From contig JAFFSR010000352.1 in NCBI GenBank assembly GCA_017163975.1, forward strand, positions 310,001 through 374,000: DNA of 64,000 bases, in the 5' to 3' direction. The stretch comes from Anastatus disparis. Lineage: Eukaryota; Arthropoda; Insecta; Hymenoptera; Eupelmidae. Position 1 is the stretch's first letter; each line of letters begins with the position of its first letter. Under the pieces are notes generated by a model. The model was not told where the DNA came from. It did not search any database and worked only from the letters and a program-made list of their open reading frames with translations. A program made the translations under genes and the position numbers. This document shows positions 11,930 through 21,899 of this stretch, piece after piece.

Positions 11930-13070
11930 ACGGACCACGGATTCGGATTCGGCGACCCCTAAAACATATATGTATACTGTTAAACCTTGGTTGCCGTTAA
12001 TTTTGGAAATTCGACCTTGACCTGACCTTGACCCTGAGGTGATGGGGTCAAATGGACCACGGATTCGGATTCGGCGACCCCTAAAACATATATGTATACT
12101 GTTAAACCTTGGTTGCCGTTAATTTTGGAAATTCGACCTTGACCTGACCTTGACCCTGAGGTGATGGGGTCAAATGGACCACGGATTCGGAATCAGCGAC
12201 CTCAAAAACATATATGTATACTGTTAAACCTTGGTTGCCGTTAATTTTGTAAATTTGACCTTGACCTGACCTTGACCCTGAGGTGATGGGGTCAAATGGA
12301 CCACGGATTCGGAATCAGCGACCTCAAAAACATATATGTATACTGTTAAACCTTGGTTGCCGTTAATTTTGTAAATTTGACCTTGACCTGACCTTGGCCC
12401 TGAGGTGATGGGGTCAAATGGACCATGGATTCGGAATCAGCGACCTCAAAAACATATATGTATACTGTTAAACCTTGGTTGCCGTTAATTTTGTAAATTT
12501 GACCTTGACCTGACCTTGACCCTGAGGTGATGGGGTCAAATGGACTACGGATTCGGAATCAGCGACCTCAAAAACATATATGTATACTGTTAAACCTTGG
12601 TTGCCGTTAATTTTGTAAATTTGACCTTGACCTGACCTTGACCCTGAGGTGATGGGGTCAAATGGACCACGGATTCGGAATCAGCGACCTCAAAAACATA
12701 TATGTATACTGTTAAACCTTGGTTGCCGTTAATTTTGTAAATTTGACCTTGACCTGACCTTGACCCTGAGGTGATGGGGTCAAATGGACCACGGATTCGG
12801 AATCAGCGACCTCAAAAACATATATGTATACTGTTAAACCTTGGTTGCCGTTAATTTTGTAAATTTGACCTTGACCTGACCTTGACCCTGAGGTGATGGG
12901 GTCAAATGGACTACGGATTCGGAATCAGCGACCTCAAAAACATATATGTATACTGTTAAACCTGGGTTGCCGTTAATTTTGTAAATTTGACCTTGACCTG
13001 ACCTTGACCCTGAGGTGATGGGGTCAAATGGACCATGGATTCGGAATCAGCGACCTCAAAAACATAAGGT
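11930..13070. repeat. 122-bp subterminal tandem repeats, right arm, nine copies
   Basis: GGTTGCCGTT recurs at 11989, 12111, 12233, 12355, 12477, 12599, 12721, 12843 and 12965, an exact 122-bp period. Units differ by a few bases: the two innermost have GGCGACCCC where the others have AGCGACCTC. Each carries the TGACCTTGACC cluster. Subterminal repeat arrays are typical of CACTA elements, where they bind element-encoded protein; here that role is inferred. Confidence 0.9.
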
Positions 13071-13312
13071 ATATATGGTCAGGTCCGTGGGTTTTGACAT
13101 TTTTTTTTTGTGTGGCTGTGTTATGAATCTAGTATACCATTACCTTGTTAATAAAATATCTTAGAAAATATCTGCTTAAGCAGATTGTGCATTGTTTAAC
13201 TAAATTAATTAACGGCTTCTAAGTACAAAGGGTACAAGTAACGTTTTTTTTATATTTTATTTCTAGTGTTAATTAATTATAATAACACATTATTGTAATT
13301 ATAGTGTAAATA

Positions 13313-13681
13313 TTTAAGAGCAGTCCAGATTTGCTGTCCTTGTCTAATTGAGTTCTTCGTTATTTACTCGAATATTGGTCGGTGTATCTGTAAAATAGAT
13401 ATAATTATTATAAATATTTATACACTAGGGAAAAAAAACTATCAAATAGTTTTTGAGATCAGTAAGGAACGCGAAAATATTATAAAGATAACCTCTTAAC
13501 TCAGCGTTCTTCACTTTTCTCAAAAACTATTAGATAGATTCTTTTTTCCTTGTGTATAAATATTTATAATAATTATATGTATTGCGCTCAACTCTTAATT
13601 TACAGATACACTGATTAATATTTGACTAAATAAAGAAAAACTCAACTAGACAAGAACAGCGAATCCGGCCTTCTCTTAAAG
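13313..13681. mobile_element. fold-back MITE
   Basis: Inverted arms start with TTTAAGAG (13313) and end with CTCTTAAA (13673-13680). They match through the GCTGTCCTTGTCTA / TAGACAAGAACAGC segments, TGTATCTGTAAA and TATAAATATTTATA. The centre holds an AACTATCAAATAGTTTTT-like sub-palindrome. Non-coding. Confidence 0.65.
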
Positions 13682-13689
13682 AATAAATA

Positions 13690-15160
13690 TTATAGTACAC
13701 AAGATTAAATAACGAATAGGCTTTTTCGGGTTCTTTTTCATTCAGTAGTTTGAGCAATCGATTGCGTCATAATTTATTTGTTATAATATTTATTGCAGCA
13801 GCAAATATTTTGTGTTCAAGTGTAATAAATTTTCTTACTTTGTTATATATTTTTATGCATCATTAAGTTATTGTGAATAATATATGGATTGAAGAAAATT
13901 TTCTTACCCCTTTTCATAACTCTATTAAATCTAAAAAAGGCGTATATCATTTTTTTGTAAATTTATAATATAAGCATCATTTCGAAATTGAAAAATGCGT
14001 CAATTATTCGTCGATTAGTTAACATTATTTATGTATAAGTTTTGAAGGGTTTCGTTAATCTATTTCAATGCTAGCAAAAAATTTTAAAATGAATTCACTT
14101 GAAATGTGACTTTCTAGGATGCGGCTTTTTTCCTTAGAAGTCTTCAATTGATTGCTTAAATAATTTTAATAATTAATTAATTATTGACTATTATTGTTAA
14201 TTCATTATTTTTTTATTAAATATTTTAATTAAATTACTTATTTCAAGTACGAATGAAATCCCATTTCTTTTCAATTAAAATAGTGTTTTCAAAATGCTAA
14301 TGTTATTGTTTATTTTGTTTGAATAAATAATTGTTTTTGCAAAAAGAGTGTTTTATATCGATTGTATGTCTTTGCTTTTTCCCTTATAAGATTTGTTTTT
14401 ATTTCCGTCAAATTTTGAAATTTATTTTTCAGACCATATACTCCTTTTTCAGGTTAAGCATGTAATCATATACCTTGATATAAACATTTTGATTTTATAA
14501 ATTCAACACTTCAAACTTTTAAGACAACTATTAAATCTTTACTTTCTAGGTTCAGTTTATAATATTCTATTTTTCTAGCTTGTTTTTTTTTTACATAAAA
14601 CTAAATTTTTTAATAATTTTCTACTAAGAAAGTCCAATTCAAAATATTAGTGCCTTTGTTCATTTATAATGTTTTGTTCATTATTAATATTTTATGTCTT
14701 TAATTACTTAATTAGTTTATACAGATGATATACTAAAACTCCATTTAAATCTATTCAACTTATATAAATATTAAGTTTTTTATTATTCGACTTAAGATCC
14801 TTACTCGTTTATTTTCGTTTTCAAACTATTTTTATAAAATTTTAGTTGGCAATATTTTGAAGTGAAATATTCATAATCCAATACTAAAATTCGTTTATTC
14901 ATACTGTAAATGATTTTTTTATTGATTAAATTATGTCATTTAGTATGCGAAATATGCAAAATTGAATTTTTATAATGGTTAGTCATGTTTGTAGTATATC
15001 TATATACATATATTTATTCTAATGGTAGCAATTTTTTTAAAGAAATTTATGAATATTATGATTTTTTTTATTTCTTTATATATTTGTTATAAAAACTTAA
15101 TATAATATTTTTCTTAGTTTCAGCTATTTTTGAGATTTAAGTTTTAGTGAAAGCTTATCG
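13690..15160. other. AT-rich stretch without recognisable features
   Basis: Very AT-rich, with many short A and T runs and no open frame of note, repeat unit or structured RNA that I can support. Confidence 0.6.
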
Positions 15161-15176
15161 TTATGTGGGGTAAAGT

Positions 15177-15404
15177 CTTAGAGCATATACTACTGGAGGA
15201 AGCACGCCTGAACAAAAAGTGTAGACGATATTGAGAGAGAGGGTGATATTTTCGGTAATCGTTTTCTCTTAGAAAGAAGTGGCGTCAGCCAATCATGCGC
15301 CTGCACGAAAAAGAAAGGTGGTACCCAAACTGTTTCTCTTCCTCTTGCTCGTTTGTCTACACTCTTTCCATAAACGTGCTTCCCCCAGTAGTATATGCTC
15401 TAAG
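15177..15404. mobile_element. hAT-type MITE with 8-bp target duplication
   Basis: A 228-bp element with inverted ends CTTAGAGCATATACTACTGG and its complement, flanked by perfect 8-bp direct repeats GGTAAAGT (15169-15176 and 15405-15412). An 8-bp duplication is characteristic of the hAT superfamily. Confidence 0.85.
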
Positions 15405-15424
15405 GGTAAAGTGGTTTAGTTAAG

Positions 15425-15790
15425 GTCGACGATTGGATCATAGTACATGGGATCGCTCATGCGTGATACAACCTAGACTTTCATTTTACCTGACACTAAC
15501 GTCGATGATGGTTATACAGTCCAGGGGATTGCTCGTAGTCGTATGATGATCTAGACCGAATTTCCTGTACTGCACTGGCTGAGGCTCGGATTGCAGTGCA
15601 CGTGATTGCACGTGATTGCAAAACAAGCTTATCTCGGCAATCAACAATTGCGCCTTGTACTAGGGGATTGCTTGTGGTCAAAGATTAATCAAGATTGACA
15701 TATTCCTGCTCTCGCGCATGCGCAATAGCTCAATACGATGTTAAACCGAATTTCCTCTACCTGGTCATGGTCTAAGTTCAATCTAAAGGC
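15425..15790. repeat. diverged repeats of a GGGGATTGCTCGT-type unit
   Basis: Three related segments (about 15445, 15520 and 15660) contain GGGATCGCTCATG, GGGGATTGCTCGT and GGGGATTGCTTGT, each with a nearby variant of GACCGAATTTCCTGTAC. The stretch is less AT-rich than its surroundings, with several CG dinucleotides. No coding sequence seen. Confidence 0.4.
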
Positions 15791-16341
15791 CGCAAAAACA
15801 TTTTAAAAAAAACTAAATTTTGTGTAAGATTGATGTCGTAAGCATGTTATTCAATGTGATCGTGTAAAATTAAGAGAAATTATTATTCTTCGGTAATTTT
15901 CGACCGTTGCAAGTTCATAGCCAGTTAAATGCGTTATTATTTGAATGTATTATATTATTTATTTGTTTTGTTGTTATTTAGAATATATTTAAAGTTAAAG
16001 TAGATATCATGTGCATATGTCGTTGACTGCGCGCTGTCCTCTTGTGGTTTTGTTCCGTTCCATGCATTATTATTAAATGTTCTTTGTTTCTCAGAAGAGG
16101 AAGAGTGTTAAGCATATAATAATAAAGTACTTTATAGCTAGATTAATTTAAAAAATTAAAATCAGTGTTATTGTCTAGTTAGTTTTAGTAAAATAAAGAT
16201 AATATGTAGTATATAGCTCTTGATCCTTTCAATCTAAATCCTAGAAAATTTTTTTACATATTTTGGGTAACAAAAAGAATATATTCTCATAGTTTCAGCG
16301 ATTTTTATTAGTTTTCTCCTGCCCAGTTGTTGTGAAATGTT

Positions 16342-16344
<3 letters not shown>

Positions 16345-16413
<69 letters not shown>
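16345..16413. repeat. (AT)n microsatellite
   Basis: About 69 bp of uninterrupted TA dinucleotides, abutting a truncated LTR fragment on its right. Confidence 0.95.
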
Positions 16414-16417
<4 letters not shown>

Positions 16418-16560
16418 CTTAGATGTTACATGATTAACAAGACTCTTGATTAGTTGGACACACGTCCTTTTATATTGTTTGATGAACCTTCTATGATGTT
16501 CTATTTCTTAATAATGAAAGTTATTCGCTTTTAAAGGAAGAAACAGAATGTTCTATAAGT
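16414..16560 (-). mobile_element. truncated LTR fragment, related to the solo LTR at 34378-35718
   Basis: Read on the minus strand, this matches the promoter part of the large solo LTR: TAGAACATCATAGAAGG, then a TATA-like segment, then a stretch ending TGTAACATCTA. It is clearly diverged from that copy and truncated at the AT microsatellite. It shows the LTR is an old repeat family and that the GAANNTTC-like motifs are shared between copies. Confidence 0.55.
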
Positions 16561-16696
16561 ATCATTTAATGAAAATTCTATTTTTTTACGTTTAAAGTAA
16601 ATCAAAATTCATATAGTAATGTTTTTTTATAATTATTTATTTAGTTTACTATTTTATTGAAAATATATAATGCCCATAACCTACAATTTTGACGAT

Positions 16697-16775
16697 TAAC
16701 TTTTAGACTGCCGGAAAATCAATATTTTGACGCATGATGTCAAAATATTGATTTTCCGGCAGTCTAAAGGTTAAC
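16697..16775. mobile_element. short perfect hairpin MITE
   Basis: Arms of about 29 bp, TTTAGACTGCCGGAAAATC...GTC and its exact complement, are separated by a loop of about 7 bp. TTAAC flanks extend the symmetry outward. Too short to encode anything. Confidence 0.7.
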
Positions 16776-16832
16776 ATTGCCATCCAACTAAAAAGTACAT
16801 TCATTGGAAAAAACTATTTTTTAAAAAAAATT

Positions 16833-17118
16833 TTATCGTGCATCTATACGGTTCATTATTAATTCGGCAAACTCCAGTCTTCGAGCAAAATCATCCTTAT
16901 TTAATTCTTCTACCAATTTGATTTTATATAGATGAAACTTCAGCAGTTTCATTATTCTGAGAACAGAAGTCCAACTAACATTAGTTTCACAAGATACTTG
17001 CCTAATGGAGGTTTTAGAATTCTCGACGAAAGATAATGCCACATTTAAAAATATTTCCTCATCAGTCGCTTTCTTCGGTCTTTTACTTTTGGGGCGATCT
17101 TTAACACTACCAATCTAC
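16833..17118 (-). pseudogene. Tc1/mariner-type transposase, N-terminal HTH fragment
   Basis: A minus-strand frame reads RPKSKRPKKATDEEIFLNVA, then NSKTSIRQVSCETNVSWTSV, then LRIMKLLKFHLYKIKLVEEL. The order (basic linker, helix-turn-helix with S-x-TSV-x-RI, then F-x-YK-x-x-LVEELN) is the second DNA-binding helix-turn-helix of mariner-like transposases. It ends at a TAA at 16833 just before where the catalytic domain should start, so it is a remnant. Confidence 0.7.
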
Positions 17119-17913
17119 TCAAAACAAGAAACAGTTTTTTCGACTTTTTTTTTTAATCCTTGGTCGCAAAAGTGAATGGTATTTTGCGTCGAATAGAACC
17201 ACAATTCGCTGATATGACCTGACCATATTACCTTATCCTCTCATCGTGAGAATGGTTATTCGTTCACGTTCTGTTACACGATTCATTAAAAATGAGAAAA
17301 CCGAACTAAGAATAATCTAATAATCTAAGAACGAAATTAACCATAGGAAACAGAATCGATGCAAAACCTTCAAAATCGAAAATTATACAATAGGAATATT
17401 TACGAAAGTTAATAACTCTTTTCTATATATCAGCTAGTAAGAACTCACATTAAACTACACATATAATGATCAGTTAGAGAAAGAATTAGTGATGGTTTAT
17501 GGATGATGGAACTTTTTTATTGCTAAAACTATGATTCTGCCAGAAGTGTACGTTGTGATTTTCGAAGTTGCATAAAGCGAATACAGGTCTCCCTTTATAG
17601 TATTACAAAGAAGTATATACCATAAACATTGGAAATGTAACTCCGATGAAAAAATAAAAATACTACTTAGGAATTTCAACAGGGCGTCCCTGGTAGAGTC
17701 AGAAAAACCCTTAAATATTTATAAATTTCTCAGCTCTTCATTTCAAAGCAATGGTCATAAAATGATAAAAAAATCGTTTCGATTTCTACGAGGGTTATTC
17801 ATAAATTATATATTTTTTTGATGTTCTTACTTTTTTTATAAGTAATGAATTTCATTTTCTCTTTTTTCGATGTTGGACAGGTTGTCATAGCGAGAGACAT
17901 AGTCTATGGCAAA

Positions 17914-18909
17914 CCCTGCAAAAAAACAGGTAAGAAATCACCTGATTTTTAGTTGATTTATCATGTCAAAATATCATGTGATATTTTTGTTGGTTTTTAT
18001 ACGTTTCAAACTATGCTTAGTTAATTCAGAACTATTTTTAAAAATTGTTCAAAATTTTGAGCTTATAAAAATTTTTTAAATAATTTTGGCTTTATAAAAA
18101 TTTTCAAAGATAGTTCTCAATTGACTAACAAGGAGAGGTCCTCACGTCCGAGAAACGGATTCGGCTGAAACTGCAGGACATGATTTTTTAATGAGAAAAA
18201 GCCCATATTTTTTCTTTTCGCCCAATAGGCTCTCTAGACAAGGATATAGACATTTTTTTTCGAAAATATAGTAAAAAGGAGCCTCTATGAGAACTTGAAT
18301 ATCCAAACAACTAAGAGATTTAAAAAAATACACAAAAAATAAAATAAAGTGCCAATTAAATGCTTTAATTTAAGCTCTGTTGCATTAAGAAAGCTTTAGT
18401 GATTCAAAAGTTATGCTTTATTGAAAATTACTACATGTTTGTTAATTTTTTTAACATGAAAAAAATCATCAATTTTTTACGCTATTTCATTAGCATATTT
18501 TAATTACCTGTAACTTTCGAACCACTAAAACTTTTTTAATGCTACAAAGTTTAAATCATAGCATTTGATTTGCACTTTATTTCATCTTTTATGTATTTTT
18601 TTGTAAGAGTCTTAGTTGTTTGGATATTTAAGTCCTTAGAAAGGCTCCTTATTACTATATTATTGAAAAAATGTCTATATCCTTGTCTAGGGGCCTATTG
18701 GACGAAAAAAAATAACACGGATTTATTTTTTCCTTCATTAAAAAATCATATCCTGCAGTTTCAGCCGAATCCGTTTCCCGGAGGTGGGGACCTCTCCTTG
18801 TAAGCATAATTTTAACGTGGAAGAACCAAAAAAATCATCACATGATATTTTGGCATAATAAATCACCTGAAAACTCAGGTGATTTTTCACCTGATTTTTT
18901 TTAACAGGG
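17914..18909. mobile_element. fold-back element with CCCTG...CAGGTGA ends and a nested palindrome
   Basis: The outer ends are CCCTGCAAAAAAACAGG on the left and CAGGTGATTTTTCACCTG...AACAGGGG on the right. Inward the arms share CATGTCAAAATATCATG. A separate palindrome (about 18120-18806) lies within. Its arms share AGGAGAGGTCC, GATTCGGCTGAAACTGCAGG and GACAAGGATATAGACATTTT. The same outer family recurs at 54279-54651. ORFs inside are mirror artefacts. Confidence 0.65.
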
Positions 18910-19439
18910 GTAAAGATCCGTGTATAATCTATAACATACATTATTCAGACTTAACGAACGATGATTTTTCCTTTAAAAAAAGAACTTTTCGCAGCTCAGT
19001 TAAAAGCGTAAAAGCAGAAACAAGTTATTGCGTCATCCGGAGCTTGAATAAAAAACTGCCTAATACTCATTGCTGATTGACATGCTTAATCCTTGTTGAA
19101 AATCTCTCCCCAGAATTCCAGCTGGATTTCCACATAGATTTCACGAGGTACTAGGTTATGGCGCTATAGTAGCTCTCGTCAAGTACACATATGTCAAGCA
19201 TACTACATCGTGACCAATTCAGAGATACCTACAATACTAAGGTTGTGCATGCACACCAATTAATGCCTTTACAACTCCTATAACGTCGACGAATAGCGAT
19301 GAGTTACAGTAGAAATGGCAACACGAGATATAAAGCGACGAGGCAAAACAGAAACTAACATGGTTGTACCACGAGAGTGAGTGAGATGGAAAATGCAAAT
19401 GACTTATACAGAGTATAAACGTAAGAGGAATGAACGCGT

Positions 19440-19446
<7 letters not shown>

Positions 19447-19531
<85 letters not shown>

Positions 19532-19609
19532 TAACTAATATATACGTATAAAAAATCTTTAGATGTCTAGTTAAAAAAAGTGGAAAGTCAGAAATCATGG
19601 AATAATTCG

Positions 19610-19643
<34 letters not shown>
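19447..19643. repeat. (AT)n/(AC)n microsatellites flanking a fragment of a Sola-like TIR
   Basis: Long TA runs (19447-19530 and 19615-19643) with a short ACACAC tract. Between them, about 19545-19610 holds CTTTAGATGTCTAGTTAAAA and adjoining sequence that matches the terminal region of the element at 55647-57006. This is a leftover piece of a related element next to the 11.7-kb insertion. Confidence 0.75.
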
Positions 19644-19645
<2 letters not shown>

Positions 19646-20884
19646 GACGTTTCATGTCAAATCGACTGACAAAAAAATATAATTTGCTGAAAATCCGTGA
19701 AGAGGTTCCATTTGATACCCAAAATATACAAAAAAATTTTTAGAGGCATAGGTCAAAGGAATTACGAGTAATAAGTAATAAAATATTGTGATTTTTAAAA
19801 TTTTTTTGTTAAATTACCAACTTAATTATTTTTTTCCTCAGAAACTAAGGATTTTAGAGATTCTCTTGTAAGATCTCATAGTTTTATTACCTTTATTATA
19901 TACTTGACATTTATTTCGTGATTTCATGAAATTCTAATGTCAAGGTTTGATTTTATTGCTAAAAATAGTTTATAATATGTGAAAGACATCAAAATGTTTA
20001 AAATCATTAATTAAAATAAATCGCCAAGCATACTTGCCCACTATATATCTTTTTAAAGGTAAGCTTTTTAAAGTATTCAATTTTGAAATATACATACAAA
20101 TCTGTTTATTTCTTCACCCTCATAATTTTAAACTTTTTTGTTTAAATTTTTATCAATATAAATAATTGATTATTGTAAAAATTTTTTTTTTCAGATTTTG
20201 TTTGATATAAAGATAATTTTAAGCAGATATAAATATGTAATTGATTGTACATACTTGACAAATAATCTTATAATAATTATAAATGTCAAATGCTTAAAAT
20301 AAAGCATGAAAAAATTTAAAAATCATGTTTGATCATTGATTTCTTATGTTCATTAAAGTGTAATGCGTATTAGTTAATATTTTTTAATAAAAAAATAATA
20401 CAATTTTGGTTTGTTTGAATATAATTATAATAAAGCAAGTTTTAATTTTACTTTGTAATAATTATTACAAAAATATAAAAATCTCATGTGAAGAATGAAT
20501 TATACTTATGAAGTATAAAATTATTTTAAATCTAAATTTTAGTTTTAACTTTAAAATATAACTTAAATAGAAATCAACAAATTCCTTAAAAAAATAATAA
20601 CATGTTACATTTTTAATCAGTTTAGAATTTGCTCTGTCAATGATTTGCAGCTTAGATGTAGATTCCATATTTTAATCTCATTAAGATTTTATCATTCCAA
20701 GACATTTTACAGTTTTTTAGTTTGTTATCACAAGTAATATTCTTTATTTATTTATATCGATTGATACAATCTTCTAAATAATTTTTAAAACTGGAATACT
20801 GTGATTTTCTCGTACCTTTTTGAACAAGCTTTTTTAAATAAAGATTATCTAAAAATAAAATTTTTATATATTGAGAGTTATTAA

Positions 20885-21681
20885 AATTTATAATTTAAAG
20901 TATTTACTTTTAGCTCCATATAATTCCAAAACAGCTCTTGCAACAACATAAAAATAATGTTCACTATGAGCTTCAACGCTCATTGTAAGCCATCTATCTG
21001 ATGTTTCCTGACAAGCAAGTCTTAAGAATGGTTGTTTAAAGAATTTTCCAATATCTACATCAACACTTTCAATAGCTTGTTTAAATTTTTTTTACAATGG
21101 AAAATAATTAAAATACTCTTTCTCGTCACTTTCTTTAATTTTGTGTTTTTAAGAGTTAATTTATGATAACAACAAGATACTAAAATAAGAAGATGGCCCA
21201 TTTTCATCTTTAAATATATTTGAGATTTATATGCACTTAGATCACCACAAGCAAAAAACTAATTAGACAAACATTTTCTATTTCTTCAAATTTATAACAA
21301 CAAGATACTAAAATAAGAAGATGGACCATTTTCACCTCCAAATATATTTAAGGTGTATACGCACTTAGATCACCACAAGCGTGAATACTAATTAGATAAA
21401 CATTTTTCCTATTTCTCCAAATTCTTTTTCTATAATTAATTCTATGTTTCTTGGAACTTTTGTGTTTATGTTATAACATATATATTTCACAGGTGGTAAT
21501 GAATCAGAAAATATAGTTCTTTGTCAAAGATTTGCAGTTTCAACATTTTGAGAATTTTAGTTACCGGCATTTTATACAACCATTGACTTTCTCTTAAGAA
21601 TAAGATTGCTTCTTTAAAATATTGAAAATATGATATTTCATTGCCACACATTCTGTGATTATATAAACTATCAATTTCCAT
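20885..21681 (-). pseudogene. METTL25/RRNAD1-like methyltransferase gene remnant (candidate cargo)
   Basis: Minus-strand blocks in order: 21681-21487 reads MEIDSLYNHRMCGNEISYF and later FLRESQWLYKMPVTKIL. About 21395-21350 gives LISIHACGDLSAYT. About 21195-21165 gives SYFSILLLSCHKLTLK. About 21095-20897 gives FLRLACQETSDRWLTMSVEA, then HSEHYFYVVARAVLELYGAK. HACGDLS followed by a Cys-His-Lys-Leu segment is the signature I associate with the methyltransferase domain of METTL25/METTL25B proteins, and the C-terminal block also fits. Stops, frame changes and an internal duplication (21174-21425) show decay. It sits inside the 11.7-kb transposon, opposite in strand to the transposase. Identification is from memory of motifs. 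Confidence 0.55.
21174..21425. repeat. tandem duplication of about 127 bp within the methyltransferase remnant
   Basis: TAACAACAAGATACTAAAAT and the following 100 bp, through CACTTAGATCACCACAAGC, occur at about 21174 and again at about 21296. The copies differ at roughly one base in ten, so the duplication is old and duplicates the HACGDLS-encoding segment. Confidence 0.8.
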
Positions 21682-21899
21682 AGTATACTAATATTGCAAC
21701 ATTTTATAATTATAAAACTAACAATTATTAGAAAATAAATTTTTTAGAAACTTATTTTATTAAACAATAAATATTTTACATAGTTATTAAAATACTTGTT
21801 TATAATTATTTTAACAGTTTAGAATTAAAAGTTTCTTTGACTTATTCATTTTTATGATAATTTTATGATAAAAGTTATTTCAGTAAAAAAGTAAACAAA

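Larger units (their letters stand above)
8588..13120. mobile_element. palindromic CACTA/EnSpm-like DNA transposon
   Basis: A 4,533-bp element with inverted ends CACAGCCAC...GTGGCTGTG flanked on both sides by TTA (8585-8587 and 13121-13123). CACAG-type ends with a 3-bp duplication are typical of the CACTA/EnSpm (CMC) superfamily. Arms 8588-10264 and 10596-13120 are inverted copies of the same half-element: C-terminal transposase coding region, then 122-bp subterminal repeats, then the terminus. A 331-bp single-copy loop (10265-10595) separates them. The left arm has two full subterminal repeats and the right arm nine, which accounts for the length difference. The coding parts of the arms look identical, so the palindrome is very young, maintained by gene conversion, or an assembly artefact. 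Confidence 0.8.

Noticed and set aside
11930..13070. Regular 122-bp direct repeats considered as a CRISPR array
   Set aside because: Units are contiguous, without unique spacers, far too long, eukaryotic, and explained as transposon subterminal repeats.
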